Positions 17,507-28,555 are shown, numbered from the stretch's first letter. The stretch: 64,000 bases of DNA from an uncultured Acetatifactor sp. (GCA_949840885.1 CATKYJ010000003.1:62001-126000); one strand, 5' to 3'. Numbers and translations: made by a program. Notes: generated by a model from the sequence alone, not told the origin.

Positions 17507-17863
17507 TTATAAATCGGCTATTTCCATGTGTCTGCCATCCCGCCAGATGCGCTCCAGATCATAGAGCTGTCTGTTCTCCCTGTCAAAGATATGCACAATC
17601 ACATCACCGAAATCCAGCAAAATCCAATTTGCCGTCTGATATCCCTCGGTCTGCTTTTCCGGATATCCCGCCCGTCCCATAGTCTCCTGTACATTGTCGC
17701 ACAAAGTCTGTATCTGGTTTCGGTTGGAACCGCTGGCTATGATAAAGTAATCCGCAATGACAGACACTTCGCTGATGTCAATAATGCGGATATCCTCGGC
17801 CTTTTTGTCCTCCAGTGCATGAATGGCCAGCTTTGCCATTTCCTTTGCTGCCTTTTTCTCCAT
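17507..17863 (-). CDS. rsfS: ribosome silencing factor
   Basis: ALEDKKAEDIRIIDISEVSVIADYFIIASGSNRNQIQTLCDNV...NWILLDFGDVIVHIF. Confidence 0.95.
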   Translation of the reverse strand: MEKKAAKEMAKLAIHALEDKKAEDIRIIDISEVSVIADYFIIASGSNRNQIQTLCDNVQETMGRAGYPEKQTEGYQTANWILLDFGDVIVHIFDRENRQLYDLERIWRDGRHMEIADL

Positions 17864-17953
17864 ACTTCCTCCCGGGAGTCACTCTCCCCTTTTCGTCCTG
17901 AGCTAACTTGCTCTATTTCCACGGACTGCCTCGCACCCATGGATTGCCCTTTT

Positions 17954-18529
17954 CTATAGTCCCTTATAATACTTCCAGGTCTCTTCCGTCATGGGATCAA
18001 TATCGCCGCCAGTTTCATTCAGATAGTCCAGCGTATCCTCCAGAATCCGCAGAAAGGCCCTGTCCAGATCCACAAAGGCAAGCTTTCTGATTTCGGCCAG
18101 ACTCGGCGCATGCGTCCGTCCAGGCTCGATATAATCGGCAATAAAGACAATCTTTTCCAGTGTGCTCATGTTCTGCCTGCCCGTGGTATGGCTGCGAATG
18201 GCGCTCAGAATGTCCTCATCCTTTATGCCGTATTTCTTTTGGGCGAGATAGGCGCCTACCTTGGCATGAAGCAGGAACGGATTCTTTTTTTCCACTGCAG
18301 TAATCGGAATCTTATTCCTTTTGCAGATCGAAAGGCGCTTCTCATCCGTAAGGCATTTTGCGCAGTCGTGCAACAGTCCGGCAATCTGAGCCGCCCAGAC
18401 ATCGCAATCGTAGCGCATGGCCAGCGCCGCTGCCGTATATTCCACGCCCAAAGTATGCTCAAAACGTTTGCTGTCCTGTCTCTTTTCCATGGCTCTTCTG
18501 AGCTTCTTTAAACGATTCATCTTTTTCAC
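17954..18529 (-). CDS. yqeK: bis(5'-nucleosyl)-tetraphosphatase (symmetrical) YqeK, HD superfamily
   Basis: KRFEHTLGVEYTAAALAMRYDCDVWAAQIAGLLHDCAK...AIRSHTTGRQNMSTLEKIVFIADYIEPGR. Confidence 0.93.
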   Translation of the reverse strand: MKKMNRLKKLRRAMEKRQDSKRFEHTLGVEYTAAALAMRYDCDVWAAQIAGLLHDCAKCLTDEKRLSICKRNKIPITAVEKKNPFLLHAKVGAYLAQKKYGIKDEDILSAIRSHTTGRQNMSTLEKIVFIADYIEPGRTHAPSLAEIRKLAFVDLDRAFLRILEDTLDYLNETGGDIDPMTEETWKYYKGL

Positions 18530-19142
18530 GGTAAAGTCCCTTTTCTCTGATATAATTTAACACACTGTCCGGCATCTGATACCTGACGCTTAAGCCCTTT
18601 CTGATACGTTCGCGAATTTGTGTGGAGGAAATGGATAACTGCAGGAAAGGCAGCAGAATAATACCACCACCCTCCATGGGAAATCGCTGTTCCAATTCCT
18701 CTTTTTTACGTTCCATCCCGGAGAGGGAAGCCTCTCCTCTGACCGCAGCCACCAAAGTACAGCTGGCAAAAATTCTCTCCGGCGACTTCCAGGTCTCAAT
18801 GGCGAACAGGCAGTCCGCCCCTACCAAAAAGAAAAAATCGTATTCCGGATATTTCCGGCGCAGTTCCTCCAGTGTCTCAAAGCTATAGGTATAGCCTTCC
18901 CTGCGAACTTCCATATCAAGGCATATAAGACGGTCATTGTCCGCTACAGCTAATTCTGTCATCCGAAGCCGCTCCCTGCCAGACAAAATATCCTTTCCGG
19001 CTTTCATATAGGGCATCCCTGCGGGAAGCAGCCACACCTCATCCAGGTTCACCGCATCCATGGCCCATTCCGCCAACATCAAATGCCCGTTGTGAATGGG
19101 ATTGAAAGTACCCCCCATAATGCCGATTCGTCTTATCCCCAT
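18459..19142 (-). CDS. nadD: nicotinate-nucleotide adenylyltransferase
   Basis: MGIRRIGIMGGTFNPIHNGHLMLAEWAM...FFLVGADCLFAIETWKSPERI; start taken at 19142. Confidence 0.95.
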   Translation of the reverse strand: MGIRRIGIMGGTFNPIHNGHLMLAEWAMDAVNLDEVWLLPAGMPYMKAGKDILSGRERLRMTELAVADNDRLICLDMEVRREGYTYSFETLEELRRKYPEYDFFFLVGADCLFAIETWKSPERIFASCTLVAAVRGEASLSGMERKKEELEQRFPMEGGGIILLPFLQLSISSTQIRERIRKGLSVRYQMPDSVLNYIREKGLYREKDESFKEAQKSHGKETGQQTF

Positions 19143-19206
19143 GGGAAGCTCCTCCATTTTCTTTTTCCGCTGTCCTGCGTGCCAAAAGGCGTATTTCAGG
19201 ATGCTC

Positions 19207-19497
19207 TTATTTGGGCAGCACGATCTTCGGATTGTCCCTGTCCGGCTTGTACAAAATGAATCTCTTCCCAATGACCTGCACCACCTGGGAATGGGTACGT
19301 CCTGCCACCATCTCAGCGATCTCGGCTGGGTCGTCCGCACAATTTTTCAGTACAGCCACCTTAATCAATTCATTCTTGTTAAACGCCTCTCCAATGGCTG
19401 CCGTCACCTCCGGCGTCAGGCTGGCTTTCCCCACCTGAAAAATCGGATTCAGCTTGCTGGCCAGGCTTTTCAGATATGCTCTCTGCTTACTTGTCAT
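19207..19497 (-). CDS. yhbY: YhbY-type CRM-domain RNA-binding protein
   Basis: MTSKQRAYLKSLASKLNPIFQVGKASLTPEVTAAIGEAFNKNELIKV. Confidence 0.95.
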   Translation of the reverse strand: MTSKQRAYLKSLASKLNPIFQVGKASLTPEVTAAIGEAFNKNELIKVAVLKNCADDPAEIAEMVAGRTHSQVVQVIGKRFILYKPDRDNPKIVLPK

Positions 19498-19540
19498 AAT
19501 ATTTTCCCTGTTTTCTCCGGCTGACTACAGCCTGTCATCT

Positions 19541-21179
<1,639 letters not shown>

Positions 21180-21182
21180 GGT

Positions 21183-21515
21183 CTACACCTCCTCGAATTT
21201 TACTTGTAAATACTTTCCGCCGTACTCCCTGCTTATGTTCTCTAAGGAAAACACCATGGAATCCACCAAGAAGCACGACTTATCCTGCAGGATGCCCTTG
21301 AAATCGCATTTCAGAAATCCTGTCTCCTCGTTCTGGGTCACATCCAGTTCCTCCCCGGCCAATTCCTTTAAGGAATTGATGGTACCGATAGTAAGGGCAG
21401 ATATGGCCGCACAGAGGATATCGGGTCTGCCTCGCTTTGCGTATCCTGCATGCCCCATACAGTAAAACCCTCTGTAGGAGCCCTTTTTGTCTCTGCAGAT
21501 CACTACAGTCGTCAT
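21183..21515 (-). CDS. prp: ribosomal-processing cysteine protease Prp
   Basis: FYCMGHAGYAKRGRPDILCAAISALTIGTINSLKEL between L21 and L27 genes. Confidence 0.93.
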   Translation of the reverse strand: MTTVVICRDKKGSYRGFYCMGHAGYAKRGRPDILCAAISALTIGTINSLKELAGEELDVTQNEETGFLKCDFKGILQDKSCFLVDSMVFSLENISREYGGKYLQVKFEEV

Positions 21516-21521
21516 AATCGA

Positions 21522-21827
21522 TTATGCATTGATTTTGTCGATCTTAACCTTTGTATACAGCTGTCTGTGGCCGTTTTTCTTGTGATAGCCGGTCTTTCTC
21601 TTGTACTTGTATACAATGATCTTACGGCCCTTGCCCTGCTCTACAACGGTTCCGGAAACAGTTGCGCTGGCAACATCCCCGCCGACTTTCAGACCATTGT
21701 CGCTAACTGCGATCACGCGGTCGAACGTAATAGCGCTGCCGGCTTCTCCCTCAAGCTTCTCAACGCTGATCACATCGCCCTCAGAAACCTTGTACTGTTT
21801 TCCGCCTGTTACAATAATTGCGTACAT
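21522..21827 (-). CDS. rplU: 50S ribosomal protein L21
   Basis: MYAIIVTGGKQYKVSEGDVISVEKLEGEAGS...GYHKKNGHRQLYTKVKIDKI. Confidence 0.98.
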   Translation of the reverse strand: MYAIIVTGGKQYKVSEGDVISVEKLEGEAGSAITFDRVIAVSDNGLKVGGDVASATVSGTVVEQGKGRKIIVYKYKRKTGYHKKNGHRQLYTKVKIDKINA

Positions 21828-21831
21828 TTTG

Positions 21832-21965
21832 GCACCTCCTATTCATGGACTGGCAAGTCCATTTACTCGCTGGCTTTGGTGGCAACAATCTGCGGCTGCG
21901 CTTCGACCGAACCAAGCGGCATTTGTGCGCATATTAATGCTACAATGCAACCTGATGCACACTAA
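21832..21965 (-). promoter_or_regulatory. putative ribosomal protein L21 leader
   Basis: Structured GC-richer segment directly 5' of rplU (e.g. CATGGACTTGCCAGTCCATG arms); position matches the known L21 leader class; not modelled. Confidence 0.45.
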
Positions 21966-22003
21966 GATATCATAGCATGAGATGCCTGATCATGTCAAGC
22001 ATT

Positions 22004-22630
22004 TCATACATTTTTCTTCTCAAAATCTTCCACATACTGGACAATCAGGTTTACAGTGCCATCTTCTCCCAGGACGCTGCTGTTGATGCACAAGTCGTAG
22101 CTGTCCGCCCGTCCCCACTTCTTTGAGGAATAATAGTTGTAATAGCTCTGGCGCTGCTTATCCTTTTTGATGATCATGTCTTTCGCTTTGTTCTCGCTTA
22201 AGTTGTACCTGTCCATGACATGTTTGACCTTTGCATCCTCATTGCCATAGATGAAGAGGTTCACCACATTGGAGCGGCCCGCCAGCGCATAGTCCGCGCA
22301 ACGCCCCACTATGACGCAGGGACCCTCCTCCGCGATCTTCTTGATGGTGTCGAACTGGGCCAGAAACACCTTATGGCTGATGGGCATATCCACAAAGGAG
22401 GAATTATTATAGCCGAAAGAATAGGTATCCATGACCAGATTATACAAAAACGAATTGGTAGGGCGTTCGTCATGGTTCTGAATCATCTCCTCGCAGAAGC
22501 CGCTTTCCTTGGCCGCCCTGCTCAGCAGTTCTTTGTCGTAGCACTTTATGCCGAAATAGTCCGCTACCTTTTCGCCAATCTCACGTCCGGCCGAGCCGAA
22601 TTGTCTTCCAATTGTAATCACTGTATTCAT
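22004..22630 (-). CDS. cytidylate kinase-like family protein
   Basis: MNTVITIGRQFGSAGREIGEKVADYFGIKCYDKELLSRAAKESG; GPCVIVGRCADYAL. Confidence 0.92.
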   Translation of the reverse strand: MNTVITIGRQFGSAGREIGEKVADYFGIKCYDKELLSRAAKESGFCEEMIQNHDERPTNSFLYNLVMDTYSFGYNNSSFVDMPISHKVFLAQFDTIKKIAEEGPCVIVGRCADYALAGRSNVVNLFIYGNEDAKVKHVMDRYNLSENKAKDMIIKKDKQRQSYYNYYSSKKWGRADSYDLCINSSVLGEDGTVNLIVQYVEDFEKKNV

Positions 22631-22738
22631 ACCTATACCTCACTTTTTTTCAGAGTATAAAAGCATTTTCACTAAACAAATCCTTTTATCTGATTATATT
22701 ATATAACATATGGAAGATTTAGACAATAGAAAATATTC

Positions 22739-23683
22739 CTAAAGTATTTTCAGCAAATGCTGAAAATACTCCGGCAGGGGAGCGTCCACCTCAATATACT
22801 CTCCGGTAGAGGGATGGCGAAAGCCCAATATTTTTGCGTGGAGCGTCTGTCCCTGCAAGGCAAACGGCAGCTTCCCCAGCCCTCCTTTTTTTCCTCCCAT
22901 GTACAGTTCGTCCCCCAGCAGCGGATGACCCATGGAGGCCATGTGCACCCTGATCTGGTGGGTGCGGCCGGTCTCCAGAACGCATTCTATATAGGTACAG
23001 CCTCCAAGCCGCTTCAGAACGCGGTAATGTGTCACCGCCCTCTTTCCGTTCCGCTCACTCACCGCCATCCGCTTTCTGTCCGTGGGATGTCTGCCAACGG
23101 GCCTGTCGATGACTCCTTCCTCTTCTTTCACAATCCCCAGACAAATGGCCTGATAGCGCCTTGTTATCGAGTGCTCTTTCAGCTGAGCCGCAATACAGTT
23201 ATGTGCCGCATCGTTCTTGCAGGCAATGATGGAGCCAGTGGTGTCCTTGTCTATCCGGTGTACAATGCCCGGCCGCAGAACCCCATTGATTCCGGAAAGG
23301 TCTCTCCCACAGTGGTACATCAACGCGTTTACCAAAGTACCGCTGTAATGTCCCGCTGCAGGATGTACCACCATGCCCTTAGGCTTATTCACCACTATCA
23401 CATCTCTATCTTCATACAGGATGTCCAAAGGAATATCCTCCGGCAGGATATCCGGCTCCACCGCTTCCGGCAGGAAAAAAGCCAGTTCGTCTCCGGTTTT
23501 CACCCGGTAGCTTCCCTTTACAGGGATACCGTCAACCGTGACAGCCTCCTCTTTTATCATCTTCTGGATAAAAGAGCGAGACAAAGAATCGATAAGCATA
23601 GCAAGACACTTATCGATTCGCTCCTCTTCCCATTCTTCAGTTATCTCAAACCGGAATTCATCCATGGAAATCTCCTTTTCCAT
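22739..23683 (-). CDS. RluA-family pseudouridine synthase
   Basis: VNALMYHCGRDLSGINGVLRPGIVHRIDKDTTGSIIACKNDAAH, ETGRTHQIRVHMASMGHPLLGD. Confidence 0.95.
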   Translation of the reverse strand: MEKEISMDEFRFEITEEWEEERIDKCLAMLIDSLSRSFIQKMIKEEAVTVDGIPVKGSYRVKTGDELAFFLPEAVEPDILPEDIPLDILYEDRDVIVVNKPKGMVVHPAAGHYSGTLVNALMYHCGRDLSGINGVLRPGIVHRIDKDTTGSIIACKNDAAHNCIAAQLKEHSITRRYQAICLGIVKEEEGVIDRPVGRHPTDRKRMAVSERNGKRAVTHYRVLKRLGGCTYIECVLETGRTHQIRVHMASMGHPLLGDELYMGGKKGGLGKLPFALQGQTLHAKILGFRHPSTGEYIEVDAPLPEYFQHLLKIL

Positions 23684-23744
23684 TGGAGTACTTTCATTGG
23701 AATGCTCTTCTTCCTTTGGAATGCTCTTCTTCCTTTGAAATGCC
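23662..23744. repeat. 18-19 bp repeat array between rluA-family gene and lspA
   Basis: TTCCATTGGAGTAC, TTTCATTGGAATGCTCTTC, TTCCTTTGGAATGCTCTTC, TTCCTTTGAAATGCCC. Confidence 0.9.
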
Positions 23745-23748
23745 CTGT

Positions 23749-24270
23749 TTATACCTCTGCCTTTTTCCGGAAGCTCAAAAATTCCAGATCCTCTTCCTTG
23801 TAGACGAACATGAACAGGAGGAACAGCATAACAGCAGCTACTACAATATAACAGTCGGCCACATTAAAAATAGGGTAATGGATCAGCACAAAGGAAATGA
23901 AATCCACCACATAATCAAATCGGATTCTGTCTATGATATTGCCCAGTGCCCCGGCAATCAACATGGACATCAAAAAATGGATGGCACAGAACTTCTTCTG
24001 CCTGGGCACCCGGAAGAGAAAAAACAGAACCACCGCCAGCACCAGAAAGCCCGTGATCAGAATAAAGGACTTCCGATCCCGGAAAAGGCTGAACGCAATT
24101 CCCGTGTTCTCAAAATACTGCAGTTCCAGCACTCCATCGATCAGCACAAGCGCCGGGCGGTTCTTCAGGTGAAGCGTCACCAGATATTTCGTATACTGGT
24201 CAAATGCCAGCAAAACCGCCGCAATCACCAGATCTATCCCTATAAATACATAATTCCTGTCCTTACGCAT
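23749..24270 (-). CDS. lspA: signal peptidase II
   Basis: VLLAFDQYTKYLV...LQYFENTGIAFSLF...LIAGALGNIIDRIRFDYVVDFI...PIFNVADCYIV. Confidence 0.94.
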   Translation of the reverse strand: MRKDRNYVFIGIDLVIAAVLLAFDQYTKYLVTLHLKNRPALVLIDGVLELQYFENTGIAFSLFRDRKSFILITGFLVLAVVLFFLFRVPRQKKFCAIHFLMSMLIAGALGNIIDRIRFDYVVDFISFVLIHYPIFNVADCYIVVAAVMLFLLFMFVYKEEDLEFLSFRKKAEV

Positions 24271-25438
24271 GGGCATCCTCTTCGCTGAAATTGATTTCAT
24301 TGATGGCCGCCAGGATCTCCTCATCGGTGACAGTCCTGTCAATAACAGCCTTTCCGATCTTCTTCAACAGTACAAACTTGATTCTGCCCGATTCCATCTT
24401 TTTATCGGATTTCGTCAGGCGCAGAATCTCCCGCGGGTCTATATTGTCCACGGAGATAGGGAGATAAAAAGGCACGAACATATCCCTTACCTCATAATAC
24501 TCCTCCATGGTGAGCAACTCTTTCTTCCATGAAATATACGCCGCGGCCACAGCCCCCAGCGCAACGCACTCCCCATGATAAAGTTCAAAATTCTTTGCCT
24601 TTTCAATGGCATGTCCGATGGTGTGGCCAAAGTTCAGCAAAGCCCTGTCTCCCTGCTCTGTGGGATCCTTTTCCACCACCAGCCGCTTTACATTGCAGCT
24701 GCGCACCATCATCTCCTGAAGCACATTCAGATCCCGCTCGCAGATTTCGTACATATTTTCGATCAGCCACTCATAAAACATGGCGTCACGGATCAGTCCA
24801 TGCTTCATGATCTCCGCAAAGCCGGCAAAATACTGCCTGTCGTCCAGCGTCTGCAGCACACCAAGGTTCATGTAGACCAGCCTGGGCATCTTGAACGCAC
24901 CCACCATGTTCTTGAACCCATCGAAATCTACCCCGGTCTTACCGCCGATGCTGCTGTCCGCCTGGGACAGAAGCGTGGTGGGAATCTGGACGTAGTCTAT
25001 TCCCCTCAGATAGGTGGCGGCCGCATAGCCTGTAATGTCCCCCGCGACGCCGCCTCCAAGAGCCAGCAGCATGTCCTTTCGGTCAAATCCCTCCTCGATC
25101 AAAAAGCGGTAAATGCCTTTCACCGTATCCAGCGTCTTGTTCTCCTCGCCCTGTGGGAAGACGTATTTGACTGCTTTTTTGCATTTTCCGTCTAAGAGGT
25201 GCAGCACCTCCTCCCCGTAGAGTTCATCCACCTTGGAATCCGTCACGATACAGAGCCTTTTCTCTCCGCATTCCAGCGCGGAAAGCTCCTCCCGCAACCC
25301 GCTGAAAGTCTTGCTGAACACGATTTCATAGCAGGGCTTCTTCTGATATAAAACCTGCATTCTCTCACTGGAGCGCTCCTCTTCCATGGAATGCTTTTCT
25401 TCCATCATTTCCAAACCGTACCTTTCCGTCCCTGTCAC
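24263..25438 (-). CDS. aroB: 3-dehydroquinate synthase with repeat-derived N-terminal extension (canonical start could be 25360)
   Basis: DMLLALGGGVAGDITGYAAATYLRGIDYVQIPTTLLSQADSSIGGKTGVD; N-term MMEEKHSMEEERSSERMQVLY. Confidence 0.95.
   Translation of the reverse strand: MTGTERYGLEMMEEKHSMEEERSSERMQVLYQKKPCYEIVFSKTFSGLREELSALECGEKRLCIVTDSKVDELYGEEVLHLLDGKCKKAVKYVFPQGEENKTLDTVKGIYRFLIEEGFDRKDMLLALGGGVAGDITGYAAATYLRGIDYVQIPTTLLSQADSSIGGKTGVDFDGFKNMVGAFKMPRLVYMNLGVLQTLDDRQYFAGFAEIMKHGLIRDAMFYEWLIENMYEICERDLNVLQEMMVRSCNVKRLVVEKDPTEQGDRALLNFGHTIGHAIEKAKNFELYHGECVALGAVAAAYISWKKELLTMEEYYEVRDMFVPFYLPISVDNIDPREILRLTKSDKKMESGRIKFVLLKKIGKAVIDRTVTDEEILAAINEINFSEEDAHA
25364..25408 (-). repeat. 18-bp repeat, 2-3 units, at aroB N-terminus
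   Basis: TTCCATGGAATGCTTTTC-TTCCAT (TTCC at 25382 and 25400); preceding degenerate unit. Confidence 0.9.
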
Positions 25439-25442
25439 GGGC

Positions 25443-25979
25443 TTATGTATTTAACGGCATTTCAAAGGAATCGTTGAAGATATCCTGAAAATCGCCGGAA
25501 ATATCCACGCTTGCCGGCGTGATGATAAAAATATAATGGGATATCTTCTGAAGATTTCCGGATATGGCGTAGCAGGATCCGCTGGTGAAGTCAATGATCC
25601 GCTGGGCAATGTCCACATCCAGCCCCTCCAGGTTCAACACCACCGTACGGTTTGCCAGAAGCGTCTCTGTAATCTCCCTGGCATCCTCCACGGACGTAGG
25701 TTTGATCACGCAGACCTCCATGCTGCTGCCGCTTGACATGCGCCTGGATGTAGACTGCTTGATCGGCGTAATCTTGCCAGAGGATGGCTGCCGCTTCTGG
25801 GCAGGCGCAAGAGTCCGCTCATCCTCGTAATCCTCCATATCCCTTACCTTTGAGGAATTCCTCCTGGAAAGGGGCGCCGGTTCTTCATCCTCCTCGTCCA
25901 GATAATCGTCATCGTAATACTCATCATCCTCTTCACCGTTCAACTTCATATAATTCAAAAACTTGTCCATTACACCCAT
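25443..25979 (-). CDS. sepF: cell division protein SepF
   Basis: MEVCVIKPTSVEDAREITETLLANRTVVLNLEGLDVDIAQRIIDFTSGSCYAISGNLQKIS. Confidence 0.95.
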   Translation of the reverse strand: MGVMDKFLNYMKLNGEEDDEYYDDDYLDEEDEEPAPLSRRNSSKVRDMEDYEDERTLAPAQKRQPSSGKITPIKQSTSRRMSSGSSMEVCVIKPTSVEDAREITETLLANRTVVLNLEGLDVDIAQRIIDFTSGSCYAISGNLQKISHYIFIITPASVDISGDFQDIFNDSFEMPLNT

Positions 25980-26005
25980 ACTTACACACCATGCCTTTCG
26001 CTGCT

Positions 26006-26150
26006 TTCCATTGGAATGCCTTTTATTCCTGGAATGTTTTTTTCTTTATTCCATCGAAATGCCCTTTATCCCATTGGAATGTTTTTATTCCATTGGAATG
26101 CTTTTTTTCCATTGGAAAGCTTTTATTCCATTGGAACGCTTTTTTCCATG
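26006..26150. repeat. non-coding 18-23 bp tandem repeat (TTCCATTGGAATGCTTTTA), 8 units, between sepF and yggS
   Basis: Unit starts near 26006, 26026, 26049, 26069, 26088, 26107, 26126, 26144. Confidence 0.95.
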
Positions 26151-26151
26151 T

Positions 26152-26892
26152 TCAACGCCAAGGCTCTCTTTCCCCGAATATACCCGTGCCGACTCTCACA
26201 AAAGTGGCACCCTCTTCTATTGCCACAGAGTAATCTCCTGTCATACCCATAGATAAAACAGCCATACTAACATTATCAATGCTTTTGCCCTCTATGTCAA
26301 CAGACAATTGCTTCAATTTACGAAAAATTAGGCGGTTTTCCTCTGCATTCTCCACAAAAGGGGCTATCGTCATCAAGCCGCGCACATGCACGGCGGGCAG
26401 TTTTGCCACTGCCTCCGCCAGCGCCGCCGTCTCCTCCAAAGAGACGCCGAACTTGCTCTCCTCCCCGGCCACATTGACTTCCAGCAGGATATCCGTCTCT
26501 ACCCCGCGCTTTACGGACTCATGGCTGATTTCCTCTGCCAGCCGCAGGGAATCCACGCTATGAATCATCGCTACCTTTCCGACAATATACTTGACCTTAT
26601 TTCTCTGAAGATGGCCTATCATATGCCAGCGGACATCAGAGGGCATTGCCTCAATCCTCTCCAGCAGATCCTGCACCTTATTCTCCCCAAAGTCCCTGGC
26701 TCCGGCCGCATAAGCCTCCTGAACCAATGCAAGGGGCTTTGTCTTGCTGACCGCGATCAGCGTCACATCGCTTGCCGGCCGTCCTGCCCTTTCGCAAGAA
26801 AGCCTTATGATTTTCTCCACTGCCTCCAGATTTTCCCGTACCACTGTTTCATCCTCCGTTCTGTCCGGACTTCTGATTGATGAACTGATCAT
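26152..26892 (-). CDS. YggS-family pyridoxal-phosphate-binding protein
   Basis: TLIAVSKTKPLALVQEAYAAGARDFGENKVQDLLERIE...WHMIGHLQRNKVKYIV...LSMGMTGDYSVAIEEGATFVRVGTGIFG. Confidence 0.95.
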   Translation of the reverse strand: MISSSIRSPDRTEDETVVRENLEAVEKIIRLSCERAGRPASDVTLIAVSKTKPLALVQEAYAAGARDFGENKVQDLLERIEAMPSDVRWHMIGHLQRNKVKYIVGKVAMIHSVDSLRLAEEISHESVKRGVETDILLEVNVAGEESKFGVSLEETAALAEAVAKLPAVHVRGLMTIAPFVENAEENRLIFRKLKQLSVDIEGKSIDNVSMAVLSMGMTGDYSVAIEEGATFVRVGTGIFGEREPWR

Positions 26893-28462
26893 CCTTGACG
26901 GACTCCGCGTTCAGCACAATATAGTCATAGACGCTCAGGCCATATTTCATATTGGGCTCTACGATAGCATACTCCTCATTTTCGTAGAGAATCGTAATCT
27001 GCTTGAAATCCGCATATCCCTTGTTGATATTATATACGCCGATCAGCGAGGCCCGTTTGCTCACGGTAAAGGTCTCCTGGCTGTCAAGCTTAAAGAGCAT
27101 GTCTCCGGCATTGAGGATAGTGCTGTCCACATAATATTCCTTGGTGTCATTGTCAAAATAGTACACATCTGTCTCCAGCAATTCGCTGGAAAGGGTTCCG
27201 TCCTCCAGAACAGTCTGCCTTATGACGCTTTCTCCGCCGTTGTTGCCGCCGGGAATCACGAATTCCTCCGGGATCAGGAAAAACTCTTTCTCCACAATGG
27301 AGGAGACCGGTATCTTCAGCCCCATCTCATCCTCCACGATCAGCTCCACGTCAAGAAATCTGTCCGTGGCAAATGAGACCATGGAATTGGTAAATGTAAG
27401 CTGCAGATAGGTATTGCCGTCCGCATTGGTGAGAAGCTTCGCCTCCCCCCAGGATTCGTATTGGTTCTTCAAAAAGCGTACCTTTATATAGCCCTCTTCC
27501 TGCAGCTGGGCACCCCTGGACGCCTCAATCGGAATGACAATGGACCAGTTCTCGCTGGTGGACAGCTTGTACACCGCGTCCCCTGCAGCCACCAGGGAGT
27601 TCCCCAGCATAAACTTCTTCTCATACTCAGTATTGTTCAGCACATCCTCAGTCACGTCCTGCGCCTGCAGCGTCTCGTAGCCGTCTGTCCAATATGTCAC
27701 AATGCCTGTGTCCGGCGCATAGAAATAATTGACGATGTTCCCTCCGCCAGCGCCGCCCAAATCGTTAACGCTCTGAAGCATGTTGCTGTTGGCCAGCTTC
27801 AGCACGGTATTTTTCAAAGAATACTTAAAATCATATGTACTGCCGTACTGGGTGGCATCAAAGCCGTGGACGAAATTCACGATTTCATTTCTAAAATCCG
27901 CAAGCTCCCTGTCCGAAAGGGAATTCTCCCCGAAGCTCAGATTCTCCATCTCCTCGCTGAGCCTCCCTGTCTCGTCCACGATATAGACGAGATTGTTCTT
28001 TGCCACCCGCTCCCCCTCTCTGGCATAATAGTTCACATAGCCTGCCGTCTCGGCTCTTATCACAATCTCTTCCCGCAGCGCCACTCCCCTGTAGACCGTA
28101 TCCGTGGCAAGCGAACCCTCCTGCACCTCATAGCGAACGATATGGCTGGTTTGGAAGTACATGATAACGCACACCACCACATAGACAAAAATAGCGGCGA
28201 ATATCATCATGCCGATATTCAGGTTCATGGGCTTTCTGTATTTTCTTATTTTTGTTACTTTCGGTGGATTTCTCCGCTTCCGGGATACATTCCTGTTCCG
28301 GGGAACATTCTTTCCATTCCGGGGAGCGCTCTTTCCGTTTCGGCGGACAGACTCTCTGTCCTTGGGAACATTCCCTCCGCTGCGGGGAACATTCCCTCCG
28401 CCCCGAGGAACATTCCCTCCGTTCCTTTTTCTGCTATCTGCCACTCCCGCGCCTCCATACAA
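26849..28462 (-). CDS. HlyD-family/adaptor-like membrane protein with Arg-rich repeat N-terminus
   Basis: TM segment MMIFAAIFVYVVVCVIMYF, barrel-sandwich-like segment YRGVALREEIVIRAETAGYVNYYAREGERVAKNNLVYIVDETG; neighbour of yggS/sepF. Confidence 0.78.
   Translation of the reverse strand: MYGGAGVADSRKRNGGNVPRGGGNVPRSGGNVPKDRESVRRNGKSAPRNGKNVPRNRNVSRKRRNPPKVTKIRKYRKPMNLNIGMMIFAAIFVYVVVCVIMYFQTSHIVRYEVQEGSLATDTVYRGVALREEIVIRAETAGYVNYYAREGERVAKNNLVYIVDETGRLSEEMENLSFGENSLSDRELADFRNEIVNFVHGFDATQYGSTYDFKYSLKNTVLKLANSNMLQSVNDLGGAGGGNIVNYFYAPDTGIVTYWTDGYETLQAQDVTEDVLNNTEYEKKFMLGNSLVAAGDAVYKLSTSENWSIVIPIEASRGAQLQEEGYIKVRFLKNQYESWGEAKLLTNADGNTYLQLTFTNSMVSFATDRFLDVELIVEDEMGLKIPVSSIVEKEFFLIPEEFVIPGGNNGGESVIRQTVLEDGTLSSELLETDVYYFDNDTKEYYVDSTILNAGDMLFKLDSQETFTVSKRASLIGVYNINKGYADFKQITILYENEEYAIVEPNMKYGLSVYDYIVLNAESVKDDQFINQKSGQNGG
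28282..28425 (-). repeat. in-frame 21-bp tandem repeat at N-terminus of the HlyD-like protein, about 7 units
   Basis: GGGGAACATTCCCTCCGCTGC-type units at 21-bp spacing (one 18-bp); encodes (NVPRGGG)n variants. Confidence 0.9.
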
Positions 28463-28555
28463 AAGCCCCGGGATAATATGTTCCGAGGCTTTCGTGTGTA
28501 ATCAATCCTATATTTCATGACCGGAAAAAACCGCGAATCACGCGGCTAAGAGCCA

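Noticed and set aside
17900-17950. Repeat-like CCACGGACTGCCTCGCACCCATGGATTGCCC 5' of rsfS
   Set aside because: Only a weak, degenerate resemblance (about 1.5 units); kept as a trace mention, not annotated as an array.
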